Shown here: in pieces, positions 1-5,265 of the stretch | Position numbering within the stretch: position 1 is the first letter of the stretch | Layout: the number at the start of each line of letters is the position of its first letter | NCBI GenBank assembly: GCA_964461325.1 | Contig: CAYWTW010000016.1 | Span: 1 to 14,421 of the forward strand | DNA length: 14,421 nucleotides | Origin: CAYUVV01 sp964461325 | Lineage (GTDB): Bacteria > Patescibacteriota > Minisyncoccia > Phycocordibacterales > JACOZG01 | Reading direction: 5' to 3' | Program-made: the position numbers and the translations under genes | Notes under the pieces: model-generated | Databases searched by the model: none | What the model was told of the DNA's origin: nothing | What the model saw: the letters and a program-made list of their open reading frames with translations, nothing else

Positions 1-1649
1 TTACCTACGATCAGAGCGAGCCCTACGCTTTTGATTGGACTGGCTTGCGGATTGACTCTTTTGCCCGCGTTCGTTACTTTGACCGTTTTAGCTCCGATTT
101 GATTGACGGCCACAAGAAAGAATTTCTCGCTCTTTTCAGTCTCCAATCTTCCCAAGACGAATCCGACATTTTTGAAGATAATTTCGAGGTCGAATCGATC
201 GCGACCGTCAAGGGCCTCAAGCTTGTTTCCGGCGGCCAGTTCCCCGGCATCGCGCTGCGCCGGATTACCGCCGTCAACGAAGCCGACATTGATACTCTCA
301 ATGTTTCCTCCTCTACTAAAACCGTTTTCCACCAAGCGATTGCCGACGGCCAAACCATCTATACTCCCACCGCCCCCATCACCCACGGCGTCTGGTCCGG
401 CCTCTTCTACCTCACCATCAACTTTGAGGAAGGCGACGCGAGCTACGTCATCGGCGAAGGGTTGAATGGGGGTTACACGGTCGTGGAGGGGTGGCCGGAG
501 GGCTGGAATCATCTCTGGCGCACCCGGTTCTTGCCTGATCTCACGGCCCAGATTATCTCCCCGACTCTAGATCAAGTCTTTTTTAAAGGCGACATTATCC
601 CCTGGCAAGCCCATTACTCATCGCTCCTCCACAGCTGGGATGAGTCCTTGTCCCTGGACACGAGCCAAGCTCCTCTCGGCGACAACGTTCTCCGCTCTGG
701 CTACGGCACCACGGCAGTGGTGCGGGTGAAGATTCAAGGCCACAACATTGGCCAACCGGGGTCTGGAGGCAACAATGATTTTACCATTGATGAAATTGTT
801 AAATCTCAAATGGAACAGGTTGGTTTTCCGCCCGGTGTTCTTAAGGCTATGATTCAAATTGAAAGTGAGAGCGACTTTTTTTCGACTAGATATGAACCGT
901 GTTTAGACTTGGAGTATAAAGAGAATGGGTTATACAACAATGCTCCTTATTCTCACTGGGTAATTGGCGGTTCCGGTGGTTTGACCACTGGACCTGGCGC
1001 TACGAATTTTGCTCAAAACAACAGCCGCGTTTATTCACCGAAGAAAATGATTGCCGACTTTAGTTTATCTCAATTCAAAATGCCCACCAGCACCACGCCA
1101 ACGGTTTGGGAGGTTTACAACGCCAATCGAAGTTTCTATTCTTATTGCAGTGGGGTGACGGAACAAAACGGCAATTATCCCGCTCAATTTCTTATCGCCA
1201 CTAGTTATGGCCCAGCCCAAATGTTGTATACCAGTGCGATTAATGAGGGATTCAACAAAAAACCCGATGATTCTGATTATAACCCACCCAGAAACCCCTG
1301 GGATTTATTCAAACCGTCGGTAAATATTCCTTACGCGGTTGAACATTTGGAGGGCAAGTACACAATTGCTGGTAATAATAATTGGGGTGACGCTGTGAAT
1401 GAGTGTCGAGTAAAGCCCTACGATAATAGTTACTTTGCTGATCTATATGGCGCCAACTGGGTGAAAGCTTTGGACTCAGAATATAATTACAATCTCGAAC
1501 CAACACTTCTGTGGCAACAAATCACCCAGATGCTTAGCGATGACAAAGATCGCCTTTGGTGGGCGGTGCGTTTGTATAACGGCCAAGCTCCATCGACTAT
1601 CAAATACGCCAACGATGTTTGTGCCGCTTATCATTTGCAAAATCCATGA
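1..1649 (+). CDS. Multidomain surface/secreted protein with C-terminal lytic transglycosylase (SLT) domain, 5'-partial
   Basis: The reading frame is open to the window's left edge, so the true start lies outside; a TTG at 45 is only the first possible start inside. Numbering residues from codon 45, residues 1-165 are beta-rich and unrecognised. Residues about 168-232 look Ig/PKD-like (starting ISPTLDQ). A Gly/Asn linker (GQPGSGGNND, about 236-245) leads to a lysozyme-like SLT domain to the end. Its marks are AMIQIES with the likely catalytic Glu273, RYEP (282-285), ATSYGPAQM (385-393), DLFKPSVNI (420-428) and WAVRLYNG (506-513), which match the ES, SYGLMQ, LFDPxxNI and AYNxG blocks of the family. 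Such enzymes cleave peptidoglycan glycan strands outside the cytoplasmic membrane. GC content drops sharply at the linker. The last 4 nt overlap the next gene. The SLT call is confident; substrate and biological role (own-wall remodelling or attack on another cell) are inference. Confidence 0.8.
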   Translation, partial: TYDQSEPYAFDWTGLRIDSFARVRYFDRFSSDLIDGHKKEFLALFSLQSSQDESDIFEDNFEVESIATVKGLKLVSGGQFPGIALRRITAVNEADIDTLNVSSSTKTVFHQAIADGQTIYTPTAPITHGVWSGLFYLTINFEEGDASYVIGEGLNGGYTVVEGWPEGWNHLWRTRFLPDLTAQIISPTLDQVFFKGDIIPWQAHYSSLLHSWDESLSLDTSQAPLGDNVLRSGYGTTAVVRVKIQGHNIGQPGSGGNNDFTIDEIVKSQMEQVGFPPGVLKAMIQIESESDFFSTRYEPCLDLEYKENGLYNNAPYSHWVIGGSGGLTTGPGATNFAQNNSRVYSPKKMIADFSLSQFKMPTSTTPTVWEVYNANRSFYSYCSGVTEQNGNYPAQFLIATSYGPAQMLYTSAINEGFNKKPDDSDYNPPRNPWDLFKPSVNIPYAVEHLEGKYTIAGNNNWGDAVNECRVKPYDNSYFADLYGANWVKALDSEYNYNLEPTLLWQQITQMLSDDKDRLWWAVRLYNGQAPSTIKYANDVCAAYHLQNP

Positions 1650-2497
1650 AACAGAACATTTTTGTTATCTTACTTTTTGTAACCACAATCGTCGGTTTCT
1701 ACGTTGTCGGTGTACAAGATCAATCCCCGGCCATTCAGGAGAAGGAAGAGGACGTAATCGACCTATCAAAAATTTCTGTCGATGAGCGTAAAAGACACAG
1801 CAATCGTTACTCACTTTTAACCTATATGACAGAAACTGACACCGAAAATTACCTAAAAAATCAAACCTACTTTCTAGACGACAATGACCCCTCCACCAAA
1901 GTTATTATTGGAACCTATGGAGCCGACGATTATGGTGATGACGGTGGGATTATCATGCTCCGTCATCTTCCTGATGGGCGTTTTAGTCTCTATTGGGAAA
2001 TTACTTCACCGATGCTTTGGGCTCCGGCTTACCCCAGAAAAATCGTTGAAGATATCAACGGCGACGGCTTAAAAGAGCTCGTGACTCGCTGGGGCAGTTA
2101 TCTGAATGACGCTCGCGATGTCCAAATAACAGAATATTGGATTTTCACCCTCAACCCGCATAACAAAACATACAGATTATTAAACCCGATAATTGACAAG
2201 GAGAGGAATGAAATTAAAAATTTTAATTTTTCCGACTCGATCGGCGGTGAATATATCAACCGTTTTCAAACAAACGGGATTGTTCCTGATGTTGTGCAAG
2301 ACATAGACAATGATGGTATATCAGAAATTGTTATCAAGCAGCCGGCGGAAAATATGCTGCTTTTTGGTCGCCCGCCAGAAATATCTGGAATGGGTCCACG
2401 CGTTCATATTCACAAATGGAACGGCTCTGAATACTACCTCTGGAAAGAAATTGCCGAATCCGACCCTGAATTTTCTAATCTGCTAAACGCTTCGTGA
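1646..2497 (+). CDS. Membrane-anchored extracytoplasmic protein with FG-GAP/EF-hand-like calcium loops
   Basis: This encodes 283 residues from ATG 1646, which overlaps the stop of the SLT gene as ATGA. A TTG at 1619 would add nine residues before the hydrophobic segment and is less likely. Residues 4-22 form an N-terminal membrane anchor or uncleaved signal; there is no lipobox Cys. The rest is predicted to be outside the membrane. Two loops, DINGDGLKE (136-144) and DIDNDGISE (219-227), match the DxNxDGxxE pattern of FG-GAP/VCBS beta-propeller repeats, which bind calcium. The protein is too short for a full seven-blade propeller. It is AT-richer than the genes on either side of the SLT block and has no Shine-Dalgarno site, so translation is probably coupled to the SLT gene. 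That coupling suggests a joint function, for example restraining or localising the SLT enzyme. The function is not known. Confidence 0.75.
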   Translation: MKQNIFVILLFVTTIVGFYVVGVQDQSPAIQEKEEDVIDLSKISVDERKRHSNRYSLLTYMTETDTENYLKNQTYFLDDNDPSTKVIIGTYGADDYGDDGGIIMLRHLPDGRFSLYWEITSPMLWAPAYPRKIVEDINGDGLKELVTRWGSYLNDARDVQITEYWIFTLNPHNKTYRLLNPIIDKERNEIKNFNFSDSIGGEYINRFQTNGIVPDVVQDIDNDGISEIVIKQPAENMLLFGRPPEISGMGPRVHIHKWNGSEYYLWKEIAESDPEFSNLLNAS

Positions 2498-2643
2498 ACC
2501 GGATGATCGCTCTCGGTTTAGAGGTCAACCGTCCGGCGGATGATCCAAACGAACAACCGCGTGACGCAGTACCCATTGAAAAATTGTTTGACCCTGATTT
2601 TAGCGTGAAGATTGGCGCGGGGTATTTGAAGAATCGATATTAA
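2494..2643 (+). pseudogene. Remnant of a second lytic transglycosylase (SLT) C-terminus
   Basis: Between the FG-GAP-like gene and pth, the frame ending at TAA 2641-2643 is open from 2479. From 2494 it encodes 49 residues containing MIALGLEVNRPADDP and then EKLFDPDFSVKIGAGYLKNRY at its end. This matches the LFDPxxNIxxGAxYL block of SLT lysozyme-like domains. It also aligns with residues about 402-439 of the upstream SLT gene (GFNKKPDDSDYN then DLFKPSVNIPYAVEHLEGKY). The catalytic Glu, the SYG block and the AYNxG block are absent. The sequence is clearly divergent from the upstream copy and is GC-richer, so it is not a recent tandem copy. I read it as the stump of an older SLT domain. A GTG at 2494 overlaps the previous stop (GTGA) and an ATG lies at 2503, so expression as a short peptide cannot be excluded. 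Confidence 0.7.
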
Positions 2644-2655
2644 TTTAAAGTATAG

Positions 2656-2661
2656 TATAAT
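2656..2661 (+). promoter_or_regulatory. -10 box of pth promoter, leaderless-type
   Basis: A perfect TATAAT sits in the context TAGTATAAT, only 6 nt before the pth ATG at 2668. Transcription starting about 7 nt downstream of the box would begin at or next to the start codon, and no Shine-Dalgarno site exists. No good -35 is seen 16-18 nt upstream. The same TAGTATAAT string precedes the gene at 9962. Confidence 0.55.
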
Positions 2662-2667
2662 CACCCT

Positions 2668-3255
2668 ATGAAATTCGCGGTGGTTGGTTTAGGGAATCCC
2701 GGTGCGGAATATGAAAACACGCGGCACAACACTGGCCGGATAATTTTGGACGAGTGGCGGCGGCTCTGGGGTTGGCCGGATTGGACGCTGGATAAAAAAA
2801 AGTTTTGTTTGGCGACTAGGGGCGAGATTGGCAAGCACGAGGCGCTTTTGCTGTTGCCCGAAACTTTTATGAATAAATCGGGGCAATCAGTTGGCGCGGT
2901 GGTGAAAAATCAGGCCGCCGCCAAACGCCTGCTCGTTGTTCACGACGACCTCGATTTGCCGCTTGGCCGCTTCAAGCTCTCGTTTGGCCGCGGCGACGGC
3001 GGGCACAAGGGCGCTGCGTCCGTTCGGCGGGCCGTCAAAACCAAAGATTTTTTACGTCTGCGAGTAGGCGTGGCCGGTAAGAAAAAACCATCCGGCGAAG
3101 CGGCGGTTGTCAAATTCATCCTTGGGCGGTTTAGTCCGGAGGAGCAATCAATTATCAAAAAACTTGCTCAAGCGAGCGAGTCGTTGTTAAAAGTTTGGAT
3201 GAGTGAGGGTCTCGAAGCGGCGCTGAACCAATTTAACGCCGCGGGCCGCGTTTAG
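2668..3255 (+). CDS. pth: Peptidyl-tRNA hydrolase
   Basis: This 195-residue protein has normal Pth length. The enzyme hydrolyses the ester bond of peptidyl-tRNAs that drop off the ribosome, recycling tRNA in the cytoplasm. The N-terminus has GLGNPGAEY with Asn10, then TRHN with the catalytic His20. PETFMNKSG carries the Asn68-equivalent (here Asn69). HDDLDLP carries Asp93. GGHKG (111-115) is the usual GGHNG block with Lys where E. coli has Asn114, a residue that contacts the tRNA/peptide substrate. The C-terminal region LRVGVAG and VVKFILG is typical. The start is ATG 2668, directly after a -10 box. Its stop (3253-3255) overlaps the stop of the convergent S1 gene. Identification is secure; the effect of the Asn-to-Lys change is unknown. 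Confidence 0.95.
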   Translation: MKFAVVGLGNPGAEYENTRHNTGRIILDEWRRLWGWPDWTLDKKKFCLATRGEIGKHEALLLLPETFMNKSGQSVGAVVKNQAAAKRLLVVHDDLDLPLGRFKLSFGRGDGGHKGAASVRRAVKTKDFLRLRVGVAGKKKPSGEAAVVKFILGRFSPEEQSIIKKLAQASESLLKVWMSEGLEAALNQFNAAGRV

Positions 3256-4355
3256 ACTGTTGCTGGCGCGTGGGAGAGCGTCATCTTCTGGTTTTTGGCG
3301 TCGAAAAGATTGATGACGAAGGGGTAACTCTTGCCCAGCTCGAGCGCCCGGCGCAGCGTCTCTTCGTTTGGGAATTCGGAGATGTGCACCAAACCGGCCA
3401 CCCCCTCTTCAATGGAGACGAGGGCGCCGTGCTTGTTGTACTTGATGACGACGCCGTTAACTTTATTACCTTTTTGGTATTTCTTGGCCGCGGCGACCCA
3501 GGGATTGGGTTTTAATGCTTTAATGGACAGAGAGATTTTCCCGTCTTTAATCTCGATGATTTTGGCCCGCACATGATCGCCGGCCTTGAATAGGTTTTTG
3601 GTATTTTCCACAAGGGCCCAGTCAATTTCCGAGATGTGCACTAGACCCTCCAGACCCTCTTCTAATCGGACGAAAACACCGAAGTCGACGGTTCCGGTGA
3701 CCTCGCCCTCGACGAGATCGCCGAGATTATATTTGGCGATAATTTCTTGCCGGGCGGGCGAGCTCGCTACTTTTTCCGAGAAAATCAGTTTACCTTCGCG
3801 CGGGTCGGCGTTGATGACGAAAAGAGTCAGAACCTGACCAACCAGTTTAGATAATTCGGCCATAATCTGGTCTTTATTGCCGTCAACGACGTTGGGATAA
3901 TGCTCGGGTTTTAACTGCGAGGCGGGCAAAAAGCCATCGATTCCTTGCCAGGGAATAATCAACCCACCCTTGTTGGCTTCTTTGGCCACCAATTCGAGCG
4001 GTGTTTTTTGCTCGATGTGTTTTTTGGCCTCCGCCCAGATCAGGGCTTGTTTCGCTTCTTGGAGGGAGAGCTCAAGGTACCCGCGCTCACCTTCGGGGTC
4101 GATGACTTTGGCGGTAATGGTGTCGCCTTCGCTGACCTCGCGGATGATGTCCTTAGCGATTAGATATTCACGGCCGAAAATAATGCCTGCCCCGAAAGGG
4201 GGGATATCGGCGTAAAGAGCCATTTTCCCGCGGCCAATAACGGTGCCCGTGACGAGTGTTCCGGGTTCGGGACGCGACACGGTCTCGTGGAAGACGAGAT
4301 CCATCGGGGTTTTAATTTCTTCCGGTTTGGTCTCCGCCGGCTTGGTTTTTTCCAT
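3252..4355 (-). CDS. rpsA: Ribosomal protein S1-like protein with four S1 domains
   Basis: This encodes 367 residues from ATG 4355 (MEKTKPAETK). An in-frame ATG at 4364 would add three residues (MLT). The frame stays open to 4553, but that would cross the divergent gene and its promoter, so the longer version is rejected. Four OB-fold S1 domains lie at about 32-98 (GTLVTGTVIGRGK), 120-195 (degenerate; QGIDGFLPASQL), 211-280 (GDLVEGEVTGTVDFGVFVRL, GLVHISE) and 303-362 (GVVIKYNKHGALVSI, GLVHISE). S1 binds mRNA on the 30S subunit and helps start translation where Shine-Dalgarno pairing is weak or missing, which fits the SD-poor genes around it. E. coli S1 has six domains; four-domain forms are common elsewhere. 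A general S1-domain RNA-binding role is the alternative. Confidence 0.88.
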   Translation of the reverse strand: MEKTKPAETKPEEIKTPMDLVFHETVSRPEPGTLVTGTVIGRGKMALYADIPPFGAGIIFGREYLIAKDIIREVSEGDTITAKVIDPEGERGYLELSLQEAKQALIWAEAKKHIEQKTPLELVAKEANKGGLIIPWQGIDGFLPASQLKPEHYPNVVDGNKDQIMAELSKLVGQVLTLFVINADPREGKLIFSEKVASSPARQEIIAKYNLGDLVEGEVTGTVDFGVFVRLEEGLEGLVHISEIDWALVENTKNLFKAGDHVRAKIIEIKDGKISLSIKALKPNPWVAAAKKYQKGNKVNGVVIKYNKHGALVSIEEGVAGLVHISEFPNEETLRRALELGKSYPFVINLFDAKNQKMTLSHAPATV

Positions 4356-4376
4356 TGTAAGCATTGACAGGCGGTA

Positions 4377-4405
4377 AATATACAGGAAAGAGGATTGTAA
4401 TGCAA
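4377..4405 (-). promoter_or_regulatory. Promoter of the S1 gene
   Basis: Read on the minus strand, TTGCAT (4405-4400), a 17-nt spacer and TATATT (4382-4377) form a plausible sigma-70 promoter. The ATG at 4364 is 12 nt and the ATG at 4355 is 21 nt past the -10, so the leader would be very short. No Shine-Dalgarno site is seen. Its -35 overlaps the -35 of the divergent plus-strand promoter by one base. Confidence 0.5.
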
Positions 4406-4423
4406 GTGTTTTTATGCTACAAT
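4395..4423 (+). promoter_or_regulatory. Extended -10 promoter of the metallo-beta-lactamase-fold gene
   Basis: TTGTAA (4395-4400), a 17-nt spacer and TACAAT (4418-4423) preceded by TGC (extended -10, TGCTACAAT) lie 10 nt before the ATG at 4434. The predicted transcript has a leader of only a few nucleotides. The same arrangement, TGTTACAAT then GGGTTAG then ATG, is found before the methyltransferase at 7764. Confidence 0.6.
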
Positions 4424-4433
4424 CGGTTAGTAA

Positions 4434-5033
4434 ATGGTTATCACTTATCACGGTGGCGGGATGATTAAAGTCGTCTCGGGCGAGCGGACGCTTTGTTTTA
4501 ATCCGTCTAGTAAATCTCGTTTCGCCGCCGATGTGGTTTTGGCCAGTTGCCACGACCCGCGCTGGAATGGGGTTGAGGCTTTTCGCGCCGAAGGCAAAAA
4601 AGTTTTAGTCATTGATGGCCCGGGCGAATATGAGACGGAGCAAATTTTCGTACGCGGCGAACCGACGGCGGGGCCCAACTCCCTAATCAACACGGTTTAT
4701 TGTGTTGAATTAGACGGTCTTCGCCTGGTTCATTTGGGCGCGCTCACCACGTTGGAATTGGGGGAGGCCGAAGCTCATCTGGGCGCCATTGATGTTTTGT
4801 TTGTGCCGGTTAATCGTGATTTAATTGAACCCGCGCGAGCCGCTGGTTTGGCGCTCAAGCTTGATCCGCGAGTGCTGGTTCCGGTTGAGCACGGTGGCCT
4901 GGCTGATTCCGATTTGCAAAAATTTTTGAAAGAGTATGGAATGGAAAACCCGCGGCATGAGCCGAAATTACTGCTTCGGGCCAAGGATTTGGTGCCCGAC
5001 AAGACCGAGGTGGTAATTTTGGCTTCCACTTAA
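4434..5033 (+). CDS. Metallo-beta-lactamase-fold protein with degenerate metal site
   Basis: This is 199 residues. The start MVITYHGGGMIKV, followed by FNPSSKSRFAADVVLAS, VLVIDGPGEYE (about 58-68), LINTVYCVELDGLRLVHLGAL and DVLFVPVN, has the strand order of small MBL-fold proteins (UlaG-like, Lactamase_B_3 type). In active enzymes a THxHxDH zinc motif follows the VLxS strand; here the sequence is SCHDPRWNG, so the canonical ligands are mostly lost. From memory, related Parcubacteria proteins share this degenerate form (SxNHPxFNG), so it is probably a family trait and not decay of this copy. The reaction is unknown and it may not be catalytic. It is followed closely by a small membrane protein and gyrA, likely one transcription unit. 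The start is supported by the extended -10 promoter 10 nt upstream. Confidence 0.75.
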   Translation: MVITYHGGGMIKVVSGERTLCFNPSSKSRFAADVVLASCHDPRWNGVEAFRAEGKKVLVIDGPGEYETEQIFVRGEPTAGPNSLINTVYCVELDGLRLVHLGALTTLELGEAEAHLGAIDVLFVPVNRDLIEPARAAGLALKLDPRVLVPVEHGGLADSDLQKFLKEYGMENPRHEPKLLLRAKDLVPDKTEVVILAST

Positions 5034-5047
5034 TTTAATCCAACATC

Positions 5048-5263
5048 ATGAGTCTCCAAACCTATTTAGAGAAAGTTCGAGCCAAACCCTTGGCGGCGCG
5101 CCAACAGCTGGCTTTTTTTTGGAGCGCCGCTCTCACTCTCGGGATAATCTTGGTTTGGCTGTTGCTTTATTGGCTAGCCCGGCCGCCAGCCGATTGGTGG
5201 GCCGAGGCCGCCGCGCGTTTGCGCGCGGGCTGGGAGGTCCTGCGGTCTAAATTTCAAATCTAA
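5048..5263 (+). CDS. Small single-pass membrane protein upstream of gyrA
   Basis: This is 71 residues with one clear transmembrane helix at about 24-44 (WSAALTLGIILVWLLLYWLA). It is preceded by a basic N-terminal segment (EKVRAKPLAARQQ), which by the positive-inside rule puts the N-terminus in the cytoplasm. The short tail, rich in Trp, Ala and Arg, looks amphipathic. There is no known family. It lies 14 nt after the MBL-fold gene and 2 nt before gyrA, so it is co-transcribed with both. The packed context and coding-like composition support a real gene, although there is no Shine-Dalgarno site. Confidence 0.65.
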   Translation: MSLQTYLEKVRAKPLAARQQLAFFWSAALTLGIILVWLLLYWLARPPADWWAEAAARLRAGWEVLRSKFQI

Positions 5264-5265
5264 AC

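Noticed and set aside
1619..1645. TTG start nine codons upstream for the FG-GAP-like protein
   Set aside because: The ATG at 1646 gives a standard MKQN signal/anchor start and the common ATGA overlap; the longer form puts extra residues before the anchor.
2479..2643. The SLT remnant as the true C-terminus of the upstream SLT gene displaced by a frameshift
   Set aside because: The upstream gene already contains its own equivalent of this block and a complete C-terminal end, and another gene lies between them.
4356..4553. Extended N-terminus for the S1 gene from an upstream start at 4553
   Set aside because: It would run through the divergent promoter region and into the MBL-fold gene; MEKTKPAETK at 4355 gives a normal S1 N-terminus.
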